Part shown: positions 26,946 through 35,263 of the stretch, in pieces
How positions within the stretch are numbered: the stretch's first letter is position 1
Layout: every line of letters begins with the position of its first letter
Assembly (NCBI RefSeq): GCF_000737765.1
Contig: NZ_JPRI01000010.1
Span: 310,001 to 374,000, forward strand
Source of the DNA: Chryseobacterium vrystaatense
GTDB taxonomy: Bacteria; Bacteroidota; Bacteroidia; Flavobacteriales; Weeksellaceae
Direction: 5' to 3'
Length of the DNA: 64,000 nucleotides
Program-made: the position numbers and the translations under genes
Notes under the pieces: model-generated
The model's database searches: none
Seen by the model: only the letters and a program-made list of their open reading frames with translations
What the model was told of the DNA's origin: nothing

Positions 26946-27680
26946 CTAGAATTCATACCCGACGTCTACAAGAAACAATCCGTGACCGGGGGCTGAAGTT
27001 CCTGCAGCATTGCGGTGCTTATCTTCAATGATTTTACGCAGATCCTCAGGTTTTATTTTACCACTTCCAATTTCTACCATGGTTCCTACGATGGCACGGA
27101 CCATATTTCTGAGGAAACGGTTAGCAGAAACGGTAAACTTAAGTTCTGTACCATCCTGCTCCCATTCTGCTTTATACATTTGGCAGATATTGGTTTTGTT
27201 ATCCGTTTTTAATTTGGCAAAGCTTGTAAAATCCTCATATTCGAAGAGAATTTTGCAGGCTTCATTCATTTTATGAATATCAAGAGGTCTTTTCCAGTGC
27301 TGCCATGCCGACTCCTGAGTGAATGGATTTTTTGAGAGAGAAATATAGTATTCATACGTTCGGTAGGTTGCATCAAAACGGGCATGAAAATCATCTTTTA
27401 CCTGAAACATTCTTTTTATGGAAATGTCGGGTGGAAGAAAGCTGTTCAGTTTATAAGGAAGATTGATCACATCCACCTCTTTCGCGGTATCGAAATGGGC
27501 AAATATTTTTTTGGCATGAACACCGGTATCTGTTCTTCCGGCCCCCGTCGTTTTGATTTCTTCCCTTAATATAGTGGAAAGAGCTTTTTCCAGCTCTTCC
27601 TGTACAGAAATGGCGTCCGGCTGTATCTGATAACCGAAATAATTTTTCCCGTTGTAAGAAAATTCAATAAAGTATCTCAA
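26946..27680 (-). CDS. truA: tRNA pseudouridine(38-40) synthase
   Basis: The 244-residue enzyme isomerises uridines at positions 38-40 in the anticodon arm of tRNAs. The catalytic aspartate is D51 in TTGAGRTDTGVHA, and further family blocks are FHARFDATYRTYEYYIS and RFLRNMVRAIVGTMVEIGSG. Length is standard. It is transcribed divergently from lpxK with overlapping regulatory space; its -7 box TATTTTTG lies at 27699-27706. Confidence 0.95.
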   Translation of the reverse strand: MRYFIEFSYNGKNYFGYQIQPDAISVQEELEKALSTILREEIKTTGAGRTDTGVHAKKIFAHFDTAKEVDVINLPYKLNSFLPPDISIKRMFQVKDDFHARFDATYRTYEYYISLSKNPFTQESAWQHWKRPLDIHKMNEACKILFEYEDFTSFAKLKTDNKTNICQMYKAEWEQDGTELKFTVSANRFLRNMVRAIVGTMVEIGSGKIKPEDLRKIIEDKHRNAAGTSAPGHGLFLVDVGYEF

Positions 27681-27698
27681 TGTATAAAAATAACTCTA

Positions 27699-27706
27699 CA
27701 AAAATA
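27699..27706 (-). promoter_or_regulatory. -7 promoter element of truA
   Basis: TATTTTTG on the minus strand matches TAnnTTTG, 18 bases upstream of the truA start. Confidence 0.65.
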
Positions 27707-27774
27707 CTTTAATTTAATGAAATAATTATTGAAAAGTCTTTGAGAATATTACTGAAAATCCTTGTGAAAATTCC

Positions 27775-27782
27775 TATTTTTG
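27775..27782 (+). promoter_or_regulatory. -7 promoter element of lpxK
   Basis: TATTTTTG matches TAnnTTTG. With the expected spacing, transcription would begin only about five bases before the lpxK ATG at 27790, giving a very short leader without room for a Shine-Dalgarno sequence. Confidence 0.65.
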
Positions 27783-27789
27783 CAAACGT

Positions 27790-28815
27790 ATGAAAAGATG
27801 GTACCTTTATCCTTTTTCCCTTGGTTATCATTTGGTAACGGGTATCCGAAACACAATGTATGATCTGGGGGTTTTTAAGTCGACAAAATTCAAGACTCCG
27901 ATAATCAATGTCGGTAACCTTTCTGTGGGCGGAAGCGGAAAATCGCCTATGGTGATGTATCTTGCCCAATACCTGTCCAAACATTACAGGACAGGAGTGC
28001 TTTCACGCGGGTACGGCAGAATGAGCAAGGGCTACGAAGTCACCAATTATGACAGCAACTATAAGGTTGTGGGTGATGAGGCCATGCAGCTTTTCGAGCG
28101 CTTCAAAAACCGTTTTGTGATTGCTGTTTCCGAAGAAAGAGTACCGGGCGCCAAAAAGGTGATTGATGATATGGATCTTGATGTACTTGTTCTCGATGAT
28201 GCTTTACAGCACAGAGCGATCAAAGCAGGGTTCAATATTCTGATGACCGATTTCAATGATCCTTACTTTAAGGACCACCTACTTCCGGCCGGAGACTTAA
28301 GAGAATCCAGAAACGGTTCGAAAAGAGCAGATATCATCATGGTCAGCAAATGTCCTGACGAACTTACCGAAGAAACCAAGCGGTATTATATTTCAAGGAT
28401 CAGACCTTCACACAACCAAAAAGTATTTTTCTCCTCCATCGGTTATGATGAAAATGTATATGGAAGAGACAAAATGCTTCCGGATAACAACCTGAATTAT
28501 TATGACATCCTTCTGATTACAGGAATTGCCAATCCAAAACCCCTTATTGAGCATCTTGCGAAATTCTCACAACGGGTGAAGCATCTAAAATTCAGAGACC
28601 ATCATAATTTCACAGATGATGATATTAAAAAAATCACTGCAGAGTATAAAAAATTAGGCGAATACAAACTGATCCTTACTACAGAAAAGGATTATGTACG
28701 TCTGAAAACTTTTGACTATCTTAGAGAAATTGTTTACTACTGGCCTATCAATGTCATCATTGATAAAAAGGAAGAATTCAACCAAATTATCTTAGATTAT
28801 GTTAGAAAAAATTAA
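27790..28815 (+). CDS. lpxK: Tetraacyldisaccharide 4'-kinase
   Basis: The 341-residue inner-membrane-associated enzyme phosphorylates the 4' position of the lipid A precursor. The P-loop-like motif VGNLSVGGSGKSP (residues 41-53) is diagnostic, followed by GVLSRGYGR and VVGDEAMQLFERF. Its position next to a purine phosphorylase is coincidental to lipid A synthesis. Its last 17 bases overlap the next gene's start in another frame, so the two are likely translationally linked. It has its own promoter and no other lpx gene is near. Confidence 0.95.
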   Translation: MKRWYLYPFSLGYHLVTGIRNTMYDLGVFKSTKFKTPIINVGNLSVGGSGKSPMVMYLAQYLSKHYRTGVLSRGYGRMSKGYEVTNYDSNYKVVGDEAMQLFERFKNRFVIAVSEERVPGAKKVIDDMDLDVLVLDDALQHRAIKAGFNILMTDFNDPYFKDHLLPAGDLRESRNGSKRADIIMVSKCPDELTEETKRYYISRIRPSHNQKVFFSSIGYDENVYGRDKMLPDNNLNYYDILLITGIANPKPLIEHLAKFSQRVKHLKFRDHHNFTDDDIKKITAEYKKLGEYKLILTTEKDYVRLKTFDYLREIVYYWPINVIIDKKEEFNQIILDYVRKN

Positions 28816-29614
28816 GCAGACCGCAGATTTCATTAAAAATATTATCAAAGAAACTCCGGACTTCGCGATCATTTTAGGATCGGGATTGGGTAAGCTGCAG
28901 GATGAAGTGGAAGCTATTCATATTTTGGAGTATCCGGAAATTCCCAACTTTCCGCAAACAACCGTGGCAGGTCATGGCGGAAAATTAATTTACGGAATTT
29001 TAGAAGGAAAAAAAGTTCTGATGATGAGCGGCCGCTTTCATTATTATGAGGGCCATTCTATGGAAACAGTCACTTTTCCGATAAGAGTTTTCCATCTTTT
29101 AGGTATCAAGAACCTTATCCTTTCCAATGCCTGCGGAGGGGTCAATCCAGACTACAGCGTTGCAGACATTGTTATCTTAAAAGATCATATCAATATGATG
29201 CCTGAACATCCGCTTCGTGGCAAAAATATAGACTCGTTCGGTCCCCGATTTGTGGATATGAGCGAACCTTATAACAAGAAAATGATTGCAGTAGCTGAAA
29301 AAGCGGCTATCGACAACCATATTAAAATCCATCAGGGAGTTTACGTAGCTTTACAGGGGCCAACCTTTGAAACACCCGCGGAATACGGTATGATTAAAGC
29401 TATCGGCGGCGATATGGTTGGAATGAGTACTGTTCCTGAAGTCATTGTTGCCAAACATATGGGAATGGATGCTTTCTGTATTTCCGTGATTACCGACCTT
29501 GGCGGACCGGATGTTGCTTTTGCGGTCTCTCATGAAGAAGTTCTGAATGCTGCCAACAAGGCTATGCCGAATGTAATCGCTGTAGTAAAAGGTCTGATCA
29601 AAAATTATCAGTAG
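28799..29614 (+). CDS. punA: Purine-nucleoside phosphorylase
   Basis: The 271-residue enzyme phosphorolyses purine nucleosides to base and ribose 1-phosphate. Family blocks in order: FAIILGSGLGKLQDEV, FPQTTVAGHGGKLIYG, MSGRFHYYEGH, NACGGVNPDY, GVYVALQGPTFETPAEY and DMVGMSTVPEVIVAKHMG. Size and motifs match the trimeric low-molecular-mass type. The ATG at 28799 lies inside the end of lpxK (17-base overlap), typical of coupled translation. Confidence 0.93.
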   Translation: MLEKIKQTADFIKNIIKETPDFAIILGSGLGKLQDEVEAIHILEYPEIPNFPQTTVAGHGGKLIYGILEGKKVLMMSGRFHYYEGHSMETVTFPIRVFHLLGIKNLILSNACGGVNPDYSVADIVILKDHINMMPEHPLRGKNIDSFGPRFVDMSEPYNKKMIAVAEKAAIDNHIKIHQGVYVALQGPTFETPAEYGMIKAIGGDMVGMSTVPEVIVAKHMGMDAFCISVITDLGGPDVAFAVSHEEVLNAANKAMPNVIAVVKGLIKNYQ

Positions 29615-29690
29615 ATCTTTATAGAAATTTTCGATTTCATAAATTTTTCCTAATTCATAAAAATTCAATCATAAATTGCGCCTCATTGAT

Positions 29691-29698
29691 TAGATTTG
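29691..29698 (+). promoter_or_regulatory. Possible -7 promoter element
   Basis: TAGATTTG matches TAnnTTTG 18 bases upstream of the thioredoxin-like gene start at 29716 and supports that start over the upstream in-frame ATG. Confidence 0.5.
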
Positions 29699-29715
29699 TA
29701 TATGAAATTGAAAGC

Positions 29716-30231
29716 ATGAAAAATTTAGCATTAATTTTTATGATCAGTATTTTTGGACTGAGTTCTGCACAGCAACAGCCCAAAGTACTTAAAACCAAAT
29801 TTTCTAAAGAAGCTTTGGGACAGAAACTGGAGAATGAAGAAGGGAAAAACATTACTGTCCAGCAAATTCTGGATCAGCACAAAGGAAAAGTTTTGATCAT
29901 TGATTTCTGGGCCGGATGGTGTATAGACTGTTTGAAAGCGCTTCCAAAAGCCGAAGAGCTTGAGAAAAATAATCCCAATGTAGATTTTGTATTCCTTTCA
30001 CTTGAAAAATCTAAGGAAGGTTTTAACAAAAGTCTGGACAAATTCAATATGAAGGATAAAGACAACTACTGGTTTTCTTCCGGATGGAAAAATAATTTCA
30101 ATAATTATATTGACCTCAACTGGATTCCAAGATATATGATCATAGATCAGAAGTCTTCTATCGCAAAATATTACGCCATTTCTCCCGAAGATCCGGAAAT
30201 TCAGGAAACGATAAACCGTCTTTTAAAATAA
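29716..30231 (+). CDS. Exported thioredoxin-family (TlpA-like) protein
   Basis: ATG at 29716 gives a signal peptide ending LSSAQ; the longer frame would bury it. The 171-residue product has a thioredoxin fold with the active-site motif WAGWCIDC (C69-I-D-C72) and the downstream cis-proline region LNWIPRYMIID. It should act as a periplasmic thiol-disulfide reductase or a cytochrome-biogenesis helper. The stop TAA overlaps the start of the GNAT gene by one base (TAATG), implying coupled translation, though no functional link is known. Confidence 0.88.
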   Translation: MKNLALIFMISIFGLSSAQQQPKVLKTKFSKEALGQKLENEEGKNITVQQILDQHKGKVLIIDFWAGWCIDCLKALPKAEELEKNNPNVDFVFLSLEKSKEGFNKSLDKFNMKDKDNYWFSSGWKNNFNNYIDLNWIPRYMIIDQKSSIAKYYAISPEDPEIQETINRLLK

Positions 30232-30686
30232 TGATTACAAGAGAAGCTACAGAACAGGATCTTAAAATCCTTTTAGAATTTGAACAGGGAATAGTCTTAG
30301 CAGAAAGACCTTTTAACAGCACCCTCATGGATGGAGAGATTCATTATTATGACCTGCTTCATTTGGTACAATCCGAAGATTCGTTAGTACTTGTCACAGA
30401 AGAAAATGATGAGATCATCGCATCCGGTTATGCAAAGATCAAAAGACCCGATAATAATTATTCTAATTTTGAAGAGTACGCCTATCTGGGTTTTATGTAT
30501 GTAAAACCTGAACACAGAGGAAAGGGGGTCAACAAGCTGATTCTGGACGAACTGATCAGCTGGGCAAAGTCAAAAAACATTTCTGAAATAAGACTGGATG
30601 TCTATGCCCAAAACGAATCTGCCGTTAAAGCTTATGAAAAAGCAGGCTTTGAATCATTACTCGTGACGATGAGAATGAAAACATGA
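30231..30686 (+). CDS. GNAT-family N-acetyltransferase
   Basis: The 151-residue protein shows a GNAT fold: an acyl-CoA-binding stretch in EYAYLGFMYVKPEHRGKGVN (the R/Q-x-x-G-x-G/A pyrophosphate loop as RGKGVN), followed by DELISWAKSKNISEIRLDVY and NESAVKAYEKAGFES. Substrate is unknown. It overlaps the thioredoxin-like gene by one base and is likely in the same transcript. Confidence 0.88.
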   Translation: MITREATEQDLKILLEFEQGIVLAERPFNSTLMDGEIHYYDLLHLVQSEDSLVLVTEENDEIIASGYAKIKRPDNNYSNFEEYAYLGFMYVKPEHRGKGVNKLILDELISWAKSKNISEIRLDVYAQNESAVKAYEKAGFESLLVTMRMKT

Positions 30687-30716
30687 TCAAAATTTAATTC
30701 AAAATAAATGAATCCA

Positions 30717-30724
30717 TATCTTTG
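30717..30724 (+). promoter_or_regulatory. -7 promoter element of dinB (near-leaderless)
   Basis: TATCTTTG is a perfect TAnnTTTG match. The predicted transcription start is within about three bases of the ATG at 30729, so the message would be essentially leaderless. This supports the 30729 start rather than 30708. Confidence 0.7.
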
Positions 30725-30728
30725 CGGT

Positions 30729-31826
30729 ATGGATTCTTCTTTTCCCACCCGTAAAATTATTCATGTTGATATGGATGCATTTTATGCTTCTGTTGAGCAA
30801 CATGATGATCCTTCACTCAAGGGGAAGCCTATTGCTGTAGGAGGAGAACACCGTGGTGTCGTTTCAGCGGCCAGTTATGAAGCCAGAAAGTACGGAGTGC
30901 GTTCTGCAATGCCGAGCAAAACAGCCAAGGAAAAGTGTCCGCACATTATTTTTGTTCCACCACGCTTTGCACGGTATAAAGAAATATCAAAACAGATCCG
31001 TGAAATTTTTCATGAATACACCGATCTGGTGGAGCCTTTGTCTCTTGACGAAGCATATCTGGACGTCACGGAAAATAAAAAAGATATAGAATCTGCCAAT
31101 CAGATTGCCAGAGAAATCCGTCAGAAAATATTCGAACAGACCGGGCTTACTGCTTCTGCAGGGATTTCGGTTAATAAATTTCTCGCCAAAGTAGCTTCCG
31201 ATATCAATAAACCCAACGGACAGAAAACCATTCATCCCGATAGAATTGAGGGTTTTCTTGAAGAGCTTCCTGTGGAAAAATTTTATGGTGTCGGAAAGGT
31301 TACGGCCAACAAAATGTTTAGTCTCGGAATTTATAAAGGAAAAGATTTAAAGAAAAAATCCCTTGAAGAACTTGTCAGGCTTTTCGGAAAATCAGGAGGC
31401 TATTATTATCATGTTGTACGCGGCATTCATCATTCTGAAGTAAAGCCGCACCGGATCCAGAAAAGTGTCGCTGTGGAAAGAACTTTTTTTGAAGATCTGT
31501 TTGACGATCAGGAAATCAACGAGAAACTGGACCATCTGAGTCAGGAGCTTCATCAGCGGCTCCAAAAAAATAATATTCTTGGAAGATCCCTAACTTTAAA
31601 AATTAAGTATAAAGATTTTTCTCTTTTTACAAGAAGCTTTACAAAAGAAGAATATTTTAATTCTCCTGAACAGTATTTTAATACCGGAAAAAAACTTTGG
31701 GAACTGAGACCTTTTGACAAACCGGTTCGATTACTGGGACTGTCGCTCTCCCACCTCAACACGGAAGAGAAAAAGCAGGTTTCTATTCAACTAAAAATCC
31801 CGTTCGAAGAGTTTGAAAATGAATAG
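30729..31826 (+). CDS. dinB: DNA polymerase IV (Y-family translesion polymerase)
   Basis: The 365-residue polymerase copies damaged or mismatched DNA. Catalytic acidic residues are D14 in IIHVDMDAFYASVE and D107/E108 in LSLDEAYLDVT. The steric-gate region, HhH-like part (FYGVGKVTANKMFSLGIY) and little finger (VERTFFEDL) are in normal order. The C-terminal QLKIPF is a plausible sliding-clamp-binding motif. Start ATG 30729 is chosen because the -7 box sits just before it. It is a single gene, not clearly SOS-controlled from the visible sequence. Confidence 0.94.
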   Translation: MDSSFPTRKIIHVDMDAFYASVEQHDDPSLKGKPIAVGGEHRGVVSAASYEARKYGVRSAMPSKTAKEKCPHIIFVPPRFARYKEISKQIREIFHEYTDLVEPLSLDEAYLDVTENKKDIESANQIAREIRQKIFEQTGLTASAGISVNKFLAKVASDINKPNGQKTIHPDRIEGFLEELPVEKFYGVGKVTANKMFSLGIYKGKDLKKKSLEELVRLFGKSGGYYYHVVRGIHHSEVKPHRIQKSVAVERTFFEDLFDDQEINEKLDHLSQELHQRLQKNNILGRSLTLKIKYKDFSLFTRSFTKEEYFNSPEQYFNTGKKLWELRPFDKPVRLLGLSLSHLNTEEKKQVSIQLKIPFEEFENE

Positions 31827-31873
31827 GTGAAAATTTTTCACTATCTTGTAGGAAACCCACCAAATAAAAGCCT

Positions 31874-33346
31874 ATGAACGCGACGATGATTCAATTTTTC
31901 CACTGGTATTCTGAAGGAAACGGAAAATTATGGAAGGAAGCAGAAGAACGGGCTGCCCATCTGGCAACATTAGGAATCACTTCGGTTTGGCTTCCGCCAG
32001 CCTATAAAGGTACGAATGGAGGCTACTCGGTAGGATATGATGCGTATGATCTGTATGACCTTGGAGAGTTTGATCAGAAAGGCAGCCTTCCCACAAAATA
32101 CGGAACCCGGAATGACTATTTAAAAGCGATCAAAGCCTTAAAAGAACGGAATATAAATATTATTGTTGATATTGTTCTGGGACATAAGGCCGGTGGCGAT
32201 GAGCTGGAAAAATTCAAAGCGGTAAAAGTAGATGAAAACAACAGGGAAAAAATCATTTCCGATGTCATCGAAATAGAATCCTATACCAAATTCACGTTTC
32301 CCGGAAGAGGAAAGAAATATTCTGATTTTGAATGGAACTTTACGTGTTTCAGTGGCGTAGATTATGCTGAAGGTATGGATTCCCATATTTTTAAAATACA
32401 GTCTGAATACGGTAACGACTGGGAAGAGATGATTGATGATGAGAAAGGAAATTACGATTACCTGATGTACAACGACATTGAGCACCGCAATCCTTTTGTA
32501 CGTGAAGAACTCAACAGCTGGGCCGAGTGGTATTTTGACCTGACTGATTTTGACGGAGTAAGACTCGATGCTCTAAAACATATTTCATTTGATTTTTATA
32601 AGGAATGGCTGACGATGCTCCGCTCCAATTCAGGAAAGAATATTTTTGCTGTTGGAGAGTACTGGGCACCCGGACAGCTTAATCTGCTTCAAAAATACAT
32701 TGAGGTGACTGAAGGCTGTATGAGCCTTTTTGACAGTTCGCTTCAGAATAATTTTCATACTGCATCCAATGAGGGTGGATCGTATGATCTGCGGAGGATT
32801 TTCGATGAAACGCTTACCCAGGCAGATCCTATGCATGCAGTAAGCCTTGTAGATAATCATGACACACAGCCTCTTCAGGACCTTGAAGCTCCGGTGGAAG
32901 CATGGTTTAAGCCATTAGCTTATGCGTTGATTCTCCTTCGTGAAAATGGATATCCGTGTGTATTTTATCCAGACCTGTATGGTGCTCATTATACTGACAA
33001 AGGTGGAGATGGAAATGACCAGGAAATTTTCTTACAGAAAGTAGACGGCATCGAAGAACTTCTTAAAGCCCGGAAAGATCATGCATATGGAGCGCAGAGG
33101 GATTATTTTGAAGATGCCAATTGTCTTGGCTGGGTCCGTGAAGGAGATGATGAATATTCCGGGTGTGCTGTGGTTCTCAGTAATAAAGAAGCTTACAGCA
33201 AGCCTATGGAAATGGGGAAACGCTATTCCGGCAAAAAATTCCATGATATGCTGAATAGAAGTAAGGATGAAGTAGTGATTGATGAGAACGGCTGGGGAAA
33301 TTTTCCGGTTCCTGCCGGTAACGTCAGTGTATGGATTTCTGAGTAG
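31874..33346 (+). CDS. amyA: Cytoplasmic alpha-amylase, glycoside hydrolase family 13
   Basis: The 490-residue enzyme lacks a signal peptide and matches the cytoplasmic GH13_5 amylase type (E. coli AmyA-like), hydrolysing internal alpha-1,4 links in maltodextrins. Catalytic residues are D232 (DGVRLDALKHI), E262 (AVGEYWAPG) and D330 (VDNHDTQ, following H329). The opening MIQFFHWYSEGNGKLWKEAE and VDIVLGHKAGGDE are family-typical. It is a lone gene; no other glycogen or maltose gene lies nearby. Confidence 0.94.
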   Translation: MNATMIQFFHWYSEGNGKLWKEAEERAAHLATLGITSVWLPPAYKGTNGGYSVGYDAYDLYDLGEFDQKGSLPTKYGTRNDYLKAIKALKERNINIIVDIVLGHKAGGDELEKFKAVKVDENNREKIISDVIEIESYTKFTFPGRGKKYSDFEWNFTCFSGVDYAEGMDSHIFKIQSEYGNDWEEMIDDEKGNYDYLMYNDIEHRNPFVREELNSWAEWYFDLTDFDGVRLDALKHISFDFYKEWLTMLRSNSGKNIFAVGEYWAPGQLNLLQKYIEVTEGCMSLFDSSLQNNFHTASNEGGSYDLRRIFDETLTQADPMHAVSLVDNHDTQPLQDLEAPVEAWFKPLAYALILLRENGYPCVFYPDLYGAHYTDKGGDGNDQEIFLQKVDGIEELLKARKDHAYGAQRDYFEDANCLGWVREGDDEYSGCAVVLSNKEAYSKPMEMGKRYSGKKFHDMLNRSKDEVVIDENGWGNFPVPAGNVSVWISE

Positions 33347-33362
33347 TTGTAAGGATCAATAA

Positions 33363-33408
33363 AAAGCATACATGGCTAAAGATGTATATTGATGGCCCTG
33401 TATGCTTT
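33363..33408. terminator. Terminator between convergent genes
   Basis: The stem AAAGCATACA / TGTATGCTTT encloses a 26-base loop that also contains short pairing. It separates the amylase gene from the small peptide gene on the minus strand. Confidence 0.7.
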
Positions 33409-33438
33409 AGTATTTTGCTGATGCTGTAGCTGGTCTGT

Positions 33439-33606
33439 TTAGCAGAATATATATCGGCAGTTCTGTATATTAATAGCCCATTCACAGCAATATCCTTCTT
33501 CGTTGGAGGTACAGCATACTCTGTCACGGATCGGTCCTGCTCCTTTTAAATTTTTGAGTTGCTCACGATTCAGTTTCTGAACATTTAAAAAAAGTTTCGT
33601 TTTCAT
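33439..33606 (-). CDS. Cysteine-rich bacteriocin-like peptide with GG-type leader
   Basis: This 55-codon gene, too short for common ORF cutoffs, encodes a leader of about 24 residues (MKTKLFLNVQKLNREQLKNL...KGAG) followed by a core with six cysteines. The core has two CC pairs (VCCTSNEEGYCCEW) and single Cys in QNCRY and at the end (FC). The leader pattern (LNREQLKNLKG) matches the short bacteriocin-like leader peptides widespread in Chryseobacterium. A -7 box TATATTTG lies at 33635-33642. No maturase or exporter is adjacent. It is separated from the amylase by a terminator. Confidence 0.75.
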   Translation of the reverse strand: MKTKLFLNVQKLNREQLKNLKGAGPIRDRVCCTSNEEGYCCEWAINIQNCRYIFC

Positions 33607-33634
33607 AGTTAATGTATTTTAAGATTTGATTACC

Positions 33635-33642
33635 CAAATATA
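33635..33642 (-). promoter_or_regulatory. -7 promoter element of the peptide gene
   Basis: TATATTTG on the minus strand matches TAnnTTTG, 28 bases upstream of the start codon. It supports that the peptide frame is a real gene. Confidence 0.6.
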
Positions 33643-33709
33643 ATAAAATATCAACCAAAATAGTAAAGACTAATCACAAATAAAGGATTTAACTTATTCA
33701 TTCCTCAAA

Positions 33710-35050
33710 TCAAGTATATTTTCTTATCTCAAGAATTTCTGGTCTTTCAGAAACATTGGAAACCTCTCCTGTTCTGGCAAATTCTGCCCATATTGCTCTC
33801 AGTTTTTTACCATTTTTGTGAATAAATTCCCAGGGAATATCTTTAAGCAGTCCCGCAGACTCCCAAGCTTCTTCATTTCCGAAAATAAGTGGGAGATCCA
33901 TACAGTGTGCCGCTCCTATATGATTGTATTCCGGCTTTGAATGAATCCTGAAAAGATAAACATTCCCACCAGCCTCTGCGATGTTTCGTGCAAAATCCTC
34001 TGCAGGTTTTCCATAGATGAATTCGGTCGTTTTTCGTACGGCTTTATCCAAAATTTTCAAACCAAATCCTTTTCCGAAATATTTATTTAAAGCATCAGAC
34101 GTTTTAAGGTAAAATGCAGTTTCATTATCATTCAGACCAATAAGGATATCGTATTTTCCGGCTGCTAATTTCCACTTCCCAACGGTTTCATTTTCCTCGC
34201 ATAAGGGAGGAAATCCATATTGGGTTCCGAAAGGCATCGCTGCTTTCAGTCCATATTTGATGACAGCAGGTACGTGTTTTCTATATTCATCTGCTATTCT
34301 TAAAACATCTGTTTCATCTTTAAAAAATTCTGTTTTCTTCAGAAATTCTGCAGACATTTTATTCCGGCTATGGCGAAGACCCAAAGGAGCACTTTGGATG
34401 ATCACTCTCTGAAACAAATCTTCTACCCCTTCCGAAATCATCAGATGGGCAATTGCATCACCTCCCGAGGACTGTCCTAAAAGAGTAATATTTGTTGGGT
34501 CACCGCCAAAATCAGTGATATAGTTCCTGATCCAATGTAAGGCTTCTATTAAATCAAACAGTCCCAAATTAGGTGGTCTTTTTTGATCTCCTCCCAAAAA
34601 ACCGAAAATTCCCAGCCTGTAGGAAACCGTAACAACAATAATTTGCTGTTCTTTTACCCACTCACTGGGGTCAGAAGTTGGCAGATCTCCGCAGCCGATC
34701 TCGTGTGAACCTCCATGAATCCACACGACAACGGGAAGCTTTTCATTTTCTGTAAATTTGTCCGGGCGGATAACGGAAAGAAACTGTGTAGATTCATCGG
34801 GATGAAAATTTTCAATATGGGTAGGGCCGATCATTTTTTCCACCAGAGGGCTTATCGTCTGCGGGCATACCGGTGTTTTATCAGGAAATATAATTTCTGA
34901 ATCTGAGGGCTGCTCTGGAACAGCTCTTTTGAATCTTTCTGAACGGGCATAACGGATGCTTTTGGCTTTGATGACGCCATCCTCCTTTAAGGCTATAATT
35001 TTCCCGAAAGAAGTCTGAAAAATGTGAGTTTTGGTGTGCTGAACTGTCAT
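33710..35050 (-). CDS. Carboxylesterase, type B family
   Basis: The 446-residue protein belongs to the type B carboxylesterase/lipase family. It has the oxyanion motif IHGGSHEIG (H112-G113-G114), the conserved SYRLGIFGFLG, NLGLFDLIEALHWIRNYI, and the nucleophile elbow GQSSGG with S194. There is no signal peptide, so it is probably cytoplasmic. Physiological substrate is unknown. The next upstream gene (AraC) is 213 bases away on the same strand; no gene is seen in that gap. Confidence 0.9.
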   Translation of the reverse strand: MTVQHTKTHIFQTSFGKIIALKEDGVIKAKSIRYARSERFKRAVPEQPSDSEIIFPDKTPVCPQTISPLVEKMIGPTHIENFHPDESTQFLSVIRPDKFTENEKLPVVVWIHGGSHEIGCGDLPTSDPSEWVKEQQIIVVTVSYRLGIFGFLGGDQKRPPNLGLFDLIEALHWIRNYITDFGGDPTNITLLGQSSGGDAIAHLMISEGVEDLFQRVIIQSAPLGLRHSRNKMSAEFLKKTEFFKDETDVLRIADEYRKHVPAVIKYGLKAAMPFGTQYGFPPLCEENETVGKWKLAAGKYDILIGLNDNETAFYLKTSDALNKYFGKGFGLKILDKAVRKTTEFIYGKPAEDFARNIAEAGGNVYLFRIHSKPEYNHIGAAHCMDLPLIFGNEEAWESAGLLKDIPWEFIHKNGKKLRAIWAEFARTGEVSNVSERPEILEIRKYT

Positions 35051-35263
35051 TTTAAAAACCGTGAAAAATTTTATCTATTAAAATTAATTTAGTTTTTTGA
35101 AATGAGAAAATTTATTGGGTATAAATTACTTTGTTGAATTTAAGTGTCAGCAACCTCAGCCATACGATATCAGCAAGACTATTGAAGCACCAATCTTCAC
35201 CAATATTTATAGGTGAAATTGCAATGTTTATGAAACAATGCCACTATGTGAACGGTAGAAGAG

